Notes under the pieces: generated by a model
What the model saw: the letters and a program-made list of their open reading frames with translations, nothing else
The model's database searches: none
What the model was told of the DNA's origin: nothing
Translations under genes and position numbers: made by a program
In this document: positions 14,466 through 21,742 of the stretch, piece after piece
Layout: each line of letters begins with the position of its first letter
Position numbering within the stretch: position 1 is the stretch's first letter
Source of the DNA: Candidatus Helarchaeota archaeon
Lineage (GTDB): Archaea > Asgardarchaeota > Lokiarchaeia > Helarchaeales > HEL-GB-A
NCBI GenBank assembly: GCA_013375405.1
Contig: JABXJU010000059.1
Span: 1-21,742 of the forward strand
Length of the DNA stretch: 21,742 bases
Reading direction: 5' to 3'

Positions 14466-16946
14466 ATGGTTCATTTAAATTTAAGTTATTTTAATACAAT
14501 TCAAGGGCCTCAAATTTTTCAAACGGTTCCAGAAGACGTAGATGAGGGAATTGTACAATCAGTGTCAAATCTATTGAACATTTCGGAGTTAATTAAGCAA
14601 AAATTTTTTCTCTATGAAGGGGGGGAATTTAAGACCATAAGTCTCTATTTTGAAATTCCAAGTGATTTTGCCCGGGGTAGAAAGGAAATGCTGCTTCTGA
14701 ATGTTATTCTTTCGCCTGATTTTACAATTGAAAATAAAGACCTTGTCCGTTCTTTACTTGAGAAAATAGAAGCAGATATAAATCAAATCGAAAAGGGATT
14801 TATGGCATTTTATGAATATGATTATTCAAAAATGGATGATTTTGAAGACGATATTGAAGAAATAGCTCTAGAAGTTCGTAATATAGTTGAGAGTTATGCT
14901 AATGAAGTCGAATTGACTGTAAAAGAAGCAAAGAAAATTTCAATGGAGCAAATAAAGGAAATTTTTCAACAAAAAGCTTTAGGATTCTATGTAATTGATG
15001 AGGAAGTTCTGAATTATCTTTATGAAATCGAACAAGGTAAGACCCCCTTTGTCCAATTTGGTAATTTCATTGAAAGTGGAATCTCTGTTTTTACCAGCCA
15101 AGCTTGTATTGATGAACTTCAAATAGAGGATTCAATTATCAAAATTATTAATAATTTTATTGGTAACAGAGAAATCGCTCAAGAAGAAATAGATCCATTA
15201 AAGGAGCAAGTTGATCCTAGGCGTCTACCATCTGACGCAAAAATATCTTTGATTGTATTGGGTAAGTACTTAAAAGAGATAAATCCCGAATATGACTTAA
15301 CAGTTGTGAGTCCAGACCAAAAATATCTACGTTTCATACAAGATTATTATCCCAATCTCCGGATTCTGCCACCAAGCAGTTTCTTTCTAGAAATCATCAA
15401 TAATTTAGAAAATAAGGAAGGTCGAGATTATTTTGAAAATTTGAGAAAGAGATTGATGAACTATGAGCTTCAGAAAGCAATGAAAGAACAAGATATGGGG
15501 GCGTCTGGTGAGCATCTTACATGGTTAATTGAAAAAGCGATTGGGGTTGCAAGTCAACCAATTATTCCAATTTCACCCGTTGAAGAAAAACAAGAAGTTG
15601 GCCTTCAGCGAGAAGAATTATCTTTAATTAGCAAATTCATTGCGGGCGAAACTATTCTTGATTCTGAATTTGTAAAAATTCAGGATTATGAGGAGTTTTT
15701 GAATGGAATTAAGGAAGCCCAAGTAGCATTAAAGGAAATCCAAGAAGAAATTGCAAATGATGAACTTATTAGTGCACAAACAAAAATTTTCTCAACAATT
15801 AAACAATTATCCGATTCTTTTCTATTAGCCTCCGCAACCATACCAGAAAAGGAAAAACGAAACCAGATCTTAGGTCTAATTGCTAATTTTATCGCTAATT
15901 TTGAATTTCTAGCAGCTTTATCCCACTTAAATCTACGACAATTAGAGCAATCCATTGAGCGGTTCGGTTTAGCAGCGACCTTTAGTGCCATTGCTGAACA
16001 GAAAAAAAAGGTCTTAATTTCTAATTACCTCAAGAGTATCACGTGTCTTTATAATGACTCCTATCAAGACGCAATTCATAATTTTGCCATTACCTCCGAG
16101 CTAGGGGCAAAATATTCCTTAGTAGGTTATCAGATCACGTGTCTAGGGGGAAAAGCAATTTCGCAGTTATTAACTGGGACATTAAATTATGCTATGATTA
16201 CAATGGAAGAAGCTGCTTCACTGATTCCCAATAATGAAAATGATGCTTTAATTATGTTTAATGAATTTGGGGATAATTTTTACATGATGGGGAAACCAGA
16301 GATTGCAATCCATCTCTTTAATGAGGCGTTAGAAATAGCTATCTTTTTGGATAATGAGGCTATTACAGAAGTATATAATAAAATAGAAAGGAGTTTTTAT
16401 GCAGTGGGAGCGTACAATACGCCTCTCTCAGCAGAACTGCATAGATTAATTACTAAGGCTCATACTTTAAAGGATGCCGATACAATAGAGAAGTATAATA
16501 TACAAATAGCAAAATTGGGCGATATTAATCAGCTATTGTTTTTTGAACCCTTCCCATTTTTAACTGAGGAGTGGATCGACGGCGAGCATCTCGAAAAGGG
16601 CCTTTTAAATGAGTTTGATTTGTTACATGTAGTAGTTGAAACTAGATATCGCAAAAGAGGAGATAAGCGTCGGAAAGTAGTATATACAGATCTGTATTGT
16701 TATAATAAGGAACTTGGAGGAGTTATAGTCCGTGTTCCAGATGTATTGGAATTAAAAATTAAGCAAATTCCAGTAATGTACAAAATCGCGTTAAAGCCCC
16801 AAAATGCCAAATTTAAGATAGTCGATTCATCAAAAGAAGATAAACAAAATTATTATGCACGAGCGATTATTCAAACGAAATCCAAGAAGCACTTAGTTAT
16901 TAAGCGTGTTTTTCCGGAGATTTTTGGAAAATTTTTTGAAAATTAG
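14466..16946 (+). CDS. Longin-like / PIN-domain / helical-repeat fusion protein
   Basis: 826 residues from ATG 14466, preceded by AGGGG (14455-14459) at 6 nt; ATG 14448 lies upstream of that site. Residues 1-120 look like a longin/roadblock-type alpha-beta domain (VHLNLSYFNTIQGPQIF, strands at 56-63 and 75-83). Residues about 171-310 match a PIN nuclease fold, with all four acidic positions: D178 (FYVIDEEVLNYL), E217 (SQACIDELQ), D257 (LPSDAKISLIVLGKYL) and D284 (LTVVSPDQKYL), then the PPSSFF ending. Residues about 400-670 are helical and TPR-like (for example EFGDNFYMMGKPEIAIHLFN). Residues 690-826 are a basic, strand-rich domain I do not recognise. It is probably a cytosolic RNA- or complex-associated protein. 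PIN assignment is by motif; the longin and TPR calls are weaker. The stop overlaps the stop of convergent IMP dehydrogenase. Confidence 0.7.
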   Translation: MVHLNLSYFNTIQGPQIFQTVPEDVDEGIVQSVSNLLNISELIKQKFFLYEGGEFKTISLYFEIPSDFARGRKEMLLLNVILSPDFTIENKDLVRSLLEKIEADINQIEKGFMAFYEYDYSKMDDFEDDIEEIALEVRNIVESYANEVELTVKEAKKISMEQIKEIFQQKALGFYVIDEEVLNYLYEIEQGKTPFVQFGNFIESGISVFTSQACIDELQIEDSIIKIINNFIGNREIAQEEIDPLKEQVDPRRLPSDAKISLIVLGKYLKEINPEYDLTVVSPDQKYLRFIQDYYPNLRILPPSSFFLEIINNLENKEGRDYFENLRKRLMNYELQKAMKEQDMGASGEHLTWLIEKAIGVASQPIIPISPVEEKQEVGLQREELSLISKFIAGETILDSEFVKIQDYEEFLNGIKEAQVALKEIQEEIANDELISAQTKIFSTIKQLSDSFLLASATIPEKEKRNQILGLIANFIANFEFLAALSHLNLRQLEQSIERFGLAATFSAIAEQKKKVLISNYLKSITCLYNDSYQDAIHNFAITSELGAKYSLVGYQITCLGGKAISQLLTGTLNYAMITMEEAASLIPNNENDALIMFNEFGDNFYMMGKPEIAIHLFNEALEIAIFLDNEAITEVYNKIERSFYAVGAYNTPLSAELHRLITKAHTLKDADTIEKYNIQIAKLGDINQLLFFEPFPFLTEEWIDGEHLEKGLLNEFDLLHVVVETRYRKRGDKRRKVVYTDLYCYNKELGGVIVRVPDVLELKIKQIPVMYKIALKPQNAKFKIVDSSKEDKQNYYARAIIQTKSKKHLVIKRVFPEIFGKFFEN

Positions 16947-18406
16947 CTCTTTGGTTGATTTCCTCCTGGAAGGAATATGTTATGAGGTGAAAGTTCTTTA
17001 GATCCTGCAGGAGTGATAAAGGCTATTCTTGCTTTTTCCCACAATTCGGAAATGTTTGAGGCCCCTGCGTATCCCATCGAGGCCTTGAGACCCCCGATGA
17101 ATTCTTGGACTGTTTCAAGAAGTAGGCCACGGTAGGGTACCCATCCTTCGACACCTTCTGCAATAGTTTTAGAAGGTTGACTGTAACGATCAAGGGCATA
17201 TCGCTTCTGTTTTGCCGCTTCTGAGCCCATTCCATAATATTGTTTGTAGTACCGCCCTTCAAGTGCAACCAATCGTCCCGGACTTTCTTTCGTCCCAGCG
17301 AAAACGTTTCCCATCATACAAATAGAAGCACCAACAGCTAAAGCTAAAGCAACATCCCCTGGATTTTTTATGCCACCATCCGCGATTATGGGTAAATCTG
17401 CCCCTGTTTCTTTTATGGCGTCAGCACAAGATGCTGTAGCAAAGAGAGTTGGAGCTCCTGCGCGTGTAACAACAGCTGTGCTGCAAATTGAACCCGATCC
17501 AATTCCAGCACGAAGTCCTTGAATCCCTTCTAATTTAGTAATACAGTCAATAGCAGCCTCGTATGTCCCAATACTACCCACGATTAGAGGAGTTTCAAGC
17601 TCCTTGAGTAATAATTTGGCGGCTTTAAAACAATTATTAGAGTGAAAATGTGCAACATCAGTTATAAGTAAATCTACAAGTTTATCTAGGACTTTCGCGC
17701 GTTCCATATCAAACGGCGAGATGGCAGCTCCACATAAAAGAGCGCCTTCTTTATCATGAGAGGAACTCGGAAATTTTCCTTTTAAAATCAAGTCCTTCAT
17801 GGTGATTAGGCCGACTAATTTGTTGTTATTACTTACAACGGGTAGTTTTTCAATTCGATGTTTGTGAAGGAGTTTTTTTGCCTCACCTTGTGAAATATCC
17901 TTTTGCGCAGTTATGACATCCTTAGTCATAATGTCCTTTACTAGGAGATCTTTTTCAGCAAAGCGGACATCGCGCCAAGTACAAATTCCAATTAAATTTT
18001 GGTCCCCATCTATAACTGGTAAACCATGTATATCTCCGGTTTTCATAATTTCTACGGCATCAGCAACCGTTTTATCACCTTTAATTGTTACAACTTCTGA
18101 CATGATGTAAGATTCCGCACGTTTTACGCGTTTAACCATGTTAAGTTGAGTTTCGATATCGCAATTTCTATGAATAAATCCGATACCTCCTTGCCGAGCG
18201 AGTGCGATTGCCATTTCAGCTTCCGTTACCGTATCCATGGGACTGGATACTAGAGGAATATTCAACTCAATTTGTGAAGTAATCCGCGTGGATACATCAG
18301 CTTCTTCAGGTTCAATAATGGTCCAGCCTGGAAGCAAAATTACATCATTAAAGGTCACTGCTTGGACACTATCCAATAGTTTGTTCCGAAAATTTTGTTT
18401 TCCCAT
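16943..18406 (-). CDS. guaB: IMP dehydrogenase with CBS domain pair
   Basis: 487 residues from ATG 18406. The N-terminal barrel segment contains FNDVILLPGWT and SSPMDTVTE. A CBS pair occupies about residues 95-210 (IMSEVVTIKGDKTV..., IMTKDVITAQKDIS...). The barrel then resumes with ITDVAHFHS, the catalytic-cysteine loop GIGSGSICST (C308), IADGGIKNPGD, the flap residues DRY and EGVEGWVPYRG. The cysteine loop departs from the usual GIGPGSICTTR, and EGVEG is followed by W instead of R. The CBS pair and DRY flap favour IMPDH over GMP reductase. It oxidises IMP to XMP with NAD, the committed step to GMP. It sits near purE, purB and purM, but on the opposite strand. Confidence 0.92.
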   Translation of the reverse strand: MGKQNFRNKLLDSVQAVTFNDVILLPGWTIIEPEEADVSTRITSQIELNIPLVSSPMDTVTEAEMAIALARQGGIGFIHRNCDIETQLNMVKRVKRAESYIMSEVVTIKGDKTVADAVEIMKTGDIHGLPVIDGDQNLIGICTWRDVRFAEKDLLVKDIMTKDVITAQKDISQGEAKKLLHKHRIEKLPVVSNNNKLVGLITMKDLILKGKFPSSSHDKEGALLCGAAISPFDMERAKVLDKLVDLLITDVAHFHSNNCFKAAKLLLKELETPLIVGSIGTYEAAIDCITKLEGIQGLRAGIGSGSICSTAVVTRAGAPTLFATASCADAIKETGADLPIIADGGIKNPGDVALALAVGASICMMGNVFAGTKESPGRLVALEGRYYKQYYGMGSEAAKQKRYALDRYSQPSKTIAEGVEGWVPYRGLLLETVQEFIGGLKASMGYAGASNISELWEKARIAFITPAGSKELSPHNIFLPGGNQPKS

Positions 18407-18409
18407 AAA

Positions 18410-18472
18410 ATCACAAATTACAATTTCTGGATTTATAATGTCAAAATCTCAAAACTTTAAAAAATTTGTGAT
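18410..18472 (-). promoter_or_regulatory. IMPDH promoter flanked by a 10-bp inverted repeat
   Basis: ATCACAAATT (18410-18419) and AATTTGTGAT (18463-18472) are perfect reverse complements separated by 43 bases. Between them lies ATTTATAAT (18431-18439), the TATA box for guaB, centred about 30 nt from its ATG. Half-sites on both sides of the box suggest an operator for a repressor or looping factor, but no regulator is known from this sequence. Confidence 0.4.
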
Positions 18473-18565
18473 CTTTTAAAAGCAGTCATGAACTTAAAAT
18501 AGTAATAATTTTAATAGAGTATTTGATTAAAAAGGTTCGTATAGACCAAGGTAGATGGGGTTAAA

Positions 18566-18649
18566 ATGAGGCCGAACAGGCAGGATCTGTACGAGAGGAA
18601 TTATTTACCGGAAAATCTAAATAAGAGGAGTTTGCACAGAGGAATTTAA
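18566..18649 (+). CDS. Candidate 27-residue small protein coupled to the kinase gene
   Basis: ATG 18566 is preceded by GGGG at 5 nt and runs 27 codons to TAA 18647. The peptide is rich in Arg, Asn and Leu, has six Arg, opens MRPNRQDLYERNYL and closes SLHRGI. One base separates its stop from the kinase ATG at 18651, and the kinase Shine-Dalgarno (AGAGGA, 18638-18643) lies within its last codons, so translation would be coupled. Base composition is richer in G and C than the surrounding spacer. Whether the peptide has a function or serves only as a leader cannot be told. No membrane segment or cysteine motif. Confidence 0.45.
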   Translation: MRPNRQDLYERNYLPENLNKRSLHRGI

Positions 18650-18650
18650 A

Positions 18651-19838
18651 ATGCCACCAAAGACAATTTGTTTCGGATTCGATGGCATCTGTGCAGATTT
18701 GAGCTTCATACTCCCAGAGTTACCTAAATATCGCTCCGAATTACTTATTAAGTATCCATTTCTGGAACCCGTTTTTGATATACTTCTCGCGGAGCAACCA
18801 GAAGATTGCGAACTTCAATTTGAGAGCACAGAATTTGGTTTTGAAACCTTTTTTGACTGCATTTTTACCTTAAGCGAAGTCGCCCAAAAAAAATTAACGC
18901 ATATTGGAGCAAACTCGGCAATCGAAACAGTTACGGCACATAATTTATTAAGAGATCCAGTCTATCCCATTGATTATACAAGAGTCTATTATCTAGGTAA
19001 TTATTCCGCGGAAGTTAGCCAAAAATTACCAAAAGAGCAGCGAATCGCCTCTACCTTATTAGAATATGCAGAACAAGTAAAAACAAGTTATATACCTATT
19101 TCGATTATCATTCCTTATAAAGAAAAGAGGGGTATTATTAGTTTTGGGGGATTACCTGCAATTCGAAGGGTTGAAAGTTTAAAGCCATATCTGAAAAATT
19201 TAATCCCAGTCGTAAAGAAGCTAGATCCAGATCTCATGGCAATTCTGGGTGTAACGAATGTTTTTGCTACTACAACGGATTATAGCGATTTTAATCTGCT
19301 AGATCCTTTTTTCAATTTGCGATGTTCTGTAATTGATTTAGGGGGCACGGTAGGCTGGGGAGATGAGCGATTAAAGCATTTATATCAGGTTTTAGATAAA
19401 GCAAAGATAATTATGGGAAATGATGATGAGTTTAAAGCTTGGTACAATTTTAAATTTGGAAAATCAATTCGTGATTCGGATCCTCTGACAATGTATAAAA
19501 TAGTAAAAGCATTACGAAATGAAAACCAAATTGCCGTCTGCCACACGCGATATTATCAATTTGTATTGGGTATAGACGACAATAAAGACACTGTTAGAGA
19601 TTGTATGAATTTTGCCAACAGAGCAACTGTGGTAAAAACAAATCTGAATGCTTTTCCTACAGCTAAGCAGGTTGTAGAAATGCCTTTAAAAGAAAGATCA
19701 TTAACCTTACCTGCAGAACTGGAAGCTAACACCATCGTTACACGGAGCATGGATGAGGAGATTACTAACCCAGTTGGCCTTGGGGATATATGGACGTGTT
19801 CATTTAATTTAGGTTTGCTTTCTCGGAATATTTTATAA
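18651..19838 (+). CDS. Diverged ribokinase-fold kinase (PfkB / ADP-dependent kinase-like)
   Basis: 395 residues from ATG 18651, with AGAGGA 7 nt upstream. The C-terminal NPVGLGDIWTCSFNLGLL (catalytic Asp D379) corresponds to the GAGD anion-hole motif. VGLGD is close to what I recall of ADP-dependent glucokinase/phosphofructokinases (VGLGDT). IIMGNDDEFKAW matches the N-x-x-E strand-helix motif of the superfamily, and THIGANSAIE may be the substrate-binding GGN-like site. The overall length fits better with the ADP-dependent group (about 450) than with small PfkB (about 300), but the sequence is strongly diverged and signature 1 is weak. A sugar-kinase role is plausible; substrate and phosphate donor are not known. 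An inactive homologue is possible. Confidence 0.6.
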   Translation: MPPKTICFGFDGICADLSFILPELPKYRSELLIKYPFLEPVFDILLAEQPEDCELQFESTEFGFETFFDCIFTLSEVAQKKLTHIGANSAIETVTAHNLLRDPVYPIDYTRVYYLGNYSAEVSQKLPKEQRIASTLLEYAEQVKTSYIPISIIIPYKEKRGIISFGGLPAIRRVESLKPYLKNLIPVVKKLDPDLMAILGVTNVFATTTDYSDFNLLDPFFNLRCSVIDLGGTVGWGDERLKHLYQVLDKAKIIMGNDDEFKAWYNFKFGKSIRDSDPLTMYKIVKALRNENQIAVCHTRYYQFVLGIDDNKDTVRDCMNFANRATVVKTNLNAFPTAKQVVEMPLKERSLTLPAELEANTIVTRSMDEEITNPVGLGDIWTCSFNLGLLSRNIL

Positions 19839-19946
19839 TATAGCGAATTTTTTCGTTCACTTGATTTTTGGTTTTTTCAGCTTATATTCCAAAAGTATTA
19901 AATTTTAACTAATGAATTGGAATTAAAGCAAATCAATTGGACATTA

Positions 19947-19957
19947 AATTTTTATAG
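19947..19957 (+). promoter_or_regulatory. TATA box of the MFS gene
   Basis: AATTTTTATAG lies about 30 nt before ATG 19982, so transcription would start a few bases before the ATG. GTGA lies 8 nt before the ATG. The preceding spacer (19839-19940) contains T-rich runs likely to end the kinase transcript. Confidence 0.45.
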
Positions 19958-19981
19958 TAAATTAAATTCAGTGAAAAATTA

Positions 19982-21223
19982 ATGGCGTTAGATTCTGAAC
20001 ACACTAAATCAGAGTTATCTCCTTCTCGATGGGGAATGTTAGCAATATGTTGGTTTGCTATTTTTTTCATGTACTCCTCATGGTATATTATTTTAGTTCT
20101 TTTTGGTCCTGAAGGTCCCATCCTATTTATAGATGGAAGTTCAGTAGAGGCGTATCTTGTTTGGACGTTCCCCTTAGTTGGATTAACCTGCATAGCGCTA
20201 CCAGCAGGGCTATTGGTTGATAAATATGGATTGAAAAAGACCGGAATATTGGGGTTGTCTATTTTGGTCGTAACAACCGTGTGTCGCGGATTAAGTTACG
20301 ATTTTTTAACAATGTCGTTGAGTAGTATATTCCTAGGAGTTGGTGTTGGTGTAATGTTTCCAATAGGGGGTAAATTAATAAGTCTCTGGTTTGGAGAGAA
20401 AGAAATAGGAACTGCTTCGGGAATCAGAGTAATGGCTGCGGGTCTTGGGATAGCCATATCACAATCAATTGCTGTTCTTCTACTTCTCCCATGGCTTGGA
20501 TCTTGGCGTTATATCTTCTTTTTCTACGCATTTTGTCTTCTTATTATACTTTTTTTATGGTTTTTTATTAAGGAAAAACCTGTTTCATTTGTAAAACGTG
20601 ATCGTGCTCCATTTCGTGAATCACTCAGCAAGGTAATCCATAATAAATATGTTTGGATGCTAGGTGTGATAAATCTATTACTTTTAGCGGTGTATTTAAC
20701 AGGATTAAAAGCCCTTCATCCCATATTTGAAGTTCAAATGGGTAAAACCCTTGCGGATTTAGCAATTTCCATGGTATCGTATGGCGCAATGGTAGCAAAT
20801 GTAATCATGCCCCTGTTAAGTGATCGAGCTAGCAATCGGAGATATTTTTTATTGATGGCTATTATAGTCCTCATTCCTTCGCTACTTTTAATAAATTTTG
20901 TTGGAGAAATAGGTATTTGGATTTTAAGTTTTATTATTGGGTACATGGTTGGGACAATTGCACCTATCGCGGCGACGATCCCTATTGAATTGAAGGGTGT
21001 AGGCCATTTATATATAGCGGGGGCCTCGGGTTTTATGACAACGATAGGGAGAATCGGAGGATTTATAGGACCCATGATATATATTTTCATAACAGCAAGC
21101 ACAGGGATGGAAATATCTGGCTTTATTTTTCTATCAATTCTCCTCTTGGTGGGTATTATATTAGTGAAATTACTTCCTGAAACAGCTGGGAAAGCAAGCG
21201 AAGCAATAATAGAATTTAAATAA
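19982..21223 (+). CDS. Major facilitator superfamily transporter
   Basis: 413 residues from ATG 19982. About twelve hydrophobic helices span residues 17-400. MFS motif A appears between helices 2 and 3 as GLLVDKYGLKKTG (76-88). A glycine-rich helix (FLGVGVGVMFPIGGKLI) follows, and a charged loop with IKEKPVSFVKRDRAPF separates the two six-helix halves. The N-terminal 16 residues are cytoplasmic and polar. It should move a small solute by a proton- or ion-coupled or facilitated mechanism. Substrate cannot be inferred: no metabolic partner lies beside it. The gene is monocistronic with its own TATA box and faces a convergent methyltransferase gene 16 bases away. Confidence 0.88.
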   Translation: MALDSEHTKSELSPSRWGMLAICWFAIFFMYSSWYIILVLFGPEGPILFIDGSSVEAYLVWTFPLVGLTCIALPAGLLVDKYGLKKTGILGLSILVVTTVCRGLSYDFLTMSLSSIFLGVGVGVMFPIGGKLISLWFGEKEIGTASGIRVMAAGLGIAISQSIAVLLLLPWLGSWRYIFFFYAFCLLIILFLWFFIKEKPVSFVKRDRAPFRESLSKVIHNKYVWMLGVINLLLLAVYLTGLKALHPIFEVQMGKTLADLAISMVSYGAMVANVIMPLLSDRASNRRYFLLMAIIVLIPSLLLINFVGEIGIWILSFIIGYMVGTIAPIAATIPIELKGVGHLYIAGASGFMTTIGRIGGFIGPMIYIFITASTGMEISGFIFLSILLLVGIILVKLLPETAGKASEAIIEFK

Positions 21224-21230
21224 TAAAAGT

Positions 21231-21236
21231 AAAAAA
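21231..21236 (-). terminator. Possible T6 terminator of the methyltransferase gene
   Basis: Six A on the plus strand (T6 on the minus strand) just past the TAA at 21240-21242, with a second A-rich run upstream. A weak oligo-T candidate. Confidence 0.3.
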
Positions 21237-21239
21237 GTA

Positions 21240-21742
21240 TTAATGAAGATACGAGATAAAGTCGGTCTCGTTAAAATTATATTCTATATAACCTGCAAGA
21301 TGCTCTTGATAAAAGTTGTTGAGCCCGTCATATGTTAGCGATTCGGCTATTTTAAAAATTTGTACCCTCATGAGTATATCTTTGGTGTAAGGGCGTTTTG
21401 AATCTAAGAAAACAAGTGCGGATAAAAATTCTTTAGTGAAATCCATGTTTAATATAATCCACGTAATAAAAGCATCCTTAAAATTATCGAAGAATAGATA
21501 ATAACACGTATCATCTAACATTGCCGGTTTATTATTGATTGGAAATATTAAAGAGAAATTGGATTTTTTATAAAACCCGGAAATCGCAACTTTATAAGGT
21601 TTAAACGCATAATCACCGATTCCGAATATCGAAAATCGCGGTCTTTTCTTATAAATAACGGATTTTCGATTATCTAAATGTTTAGAATGGGATATTAAAT
21701 ATTTCCAAAGTTTTGGATACTTATCAGCGATATATTCGGTTT
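21240..21742 (-). CDS. C-terminal part of adenine-specific DNA methyltransferase-like protein (partial)
   Basis: The reading frame is open from the window's right edge to TAA 21240, giving at least 166 residues; the N-terminus lies outside. An internal ATG at 21521 is not taken as the start because the frame upstream is uninterrupted and coherent. The segment FSIFGIGDYAFKPYKVAISG, then LDDTCYYLFF, then KRPYTKDIL, is typical of the target-recognition C-terminal region of N6-adenine DNA methylases of the Eco57I/TaqI-like group. The motifs of the methylase core (NPPY) would lie off-window. It could belong to a type IIG restriction-modification enzyme, a BREX or other defence gene, or be an orphan methylase. 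A short T-tract follows the stop. Confidence 0.72.
   Translation of the reverse strand, partial: TEYIADKYPKLWKYLISHSKHLDNRKSVIYKKRPRFSIFGIGDYAFKPYKVAISGFYKKSNFSLIFPINNKPAMLDDTCYYLFFDNFKDAFITWIILNMDFTKEFLSALVFLDSKRPYTKDILMRVQIFKIAESLTYDGLNNFYQEHLAGYIEYNFNETDFISYLH

Noticed and set aside
20734..21102. Minus-strand ORF of 122 codons inside the MFS gene
   Set aside because: It lies wholly within a transporter with good motifs; its hydrophobic composition mirrors antisense of membrane codons, and it has no Shine-Dalgarno or family match.
21240..21521. Free-standing 93-residue protein from ATG 21521
   Set aside because: The same frame is open without a stop to the right border and the upstream residues form one continuous methylase-like domain, so it is the end of a larger gene.
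1..21742. CRISPR array, rRNA, tRNA or insertion sequence
   Set aside because: I saw no regularly spaced direct repeats, no RNA-gene folds and no transposase-like protein or terminal inverted repeats; weak elements could be missed by eye.

Overview
The window reads as a piece of an AT-rich archaeal chromosome. Genes are preceded by Shine-Dalgarno motifs (GAGGT, GGTGA, AGAGGA) and TATA-like boxes, several 3' ends lie next to T-tracts rather than strong hairpins, TTG/GTG starts are frequent, and the gene families are archaeal (COG4030-type HAD protein, archaeal-style PurE, ribokinase-fold sugar kinases, MntA/HepT). The large surface beta-propeller protein and a long protein whose N-terminus resembles a longin-type domain would fit an Asgard (Promethearchaeota) genome, but that is inference; there is no rRNA, tRNA or diagnostic marker here.

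Layout. 170-2065 (-): secreted, membrane-anchored seven-bladed beta-propeller plus fibronectin-III protein. 2219-3307 (+) and 3308-4033 (-): a HAD-family protein and an aldo/keto-reductase-like TIM-barrel protein whose stop codons abut. 4271-6346 (+): a tandem group of three small membrane proteins, plus a broken fourth copy; two share an almost identical promoter block and the third a similar one. 6476-7907 (+): PfkB-family kinase and purE. 8098-9468 (+): FAD-dependent dehydrogenase with a cysteine cluster. 9636-10344 (+): MntA/HepT-type toxin-antitoxin pair, placed directly upstream of purB-purM (10383-12833). 12929-14260 (-): DRE-TIM acyltransferase of the homocitrate/2-isopropylmalate synthase group. 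14466-16946 (+): 826-residue protein with a longin-like N-terminus, a complete PIN-type acidic tetrad, helical repeats and an unknown C-terminal domain. 16943-18406 (-): IMP dehydrogenase, convergent with and overlapping the previous gene by 4 bases. 18566-19838 (+): a 27-codon small ORF coupled to a diverged ribokinase-fold kinase. 19982-21223 (+): MFS transporter. 21240-21742 (-): C-terminal end of an adenine-specific DNA methyltransferase-like protein, cut by the window edge.

The functional core is purine metabolism: purE, purB, purM and IMP dehydrogenase lie within about 11 kb, with two sugar or nucleoside kinase homologues that could feed or salvage the pathway. Around this core sit accessory genes: the surface protein, the small membrane-protein array, the TA pair and the methyltransferase. 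No rRNA, tRNA, CRISPR array or insertion sequence was seen. The most unusual items are the longin-like/PIN/repeat fusion, the membrane-protein array with its decayed copy and shared promoter block, and the coupled small ORF in front of the diverged kinase.
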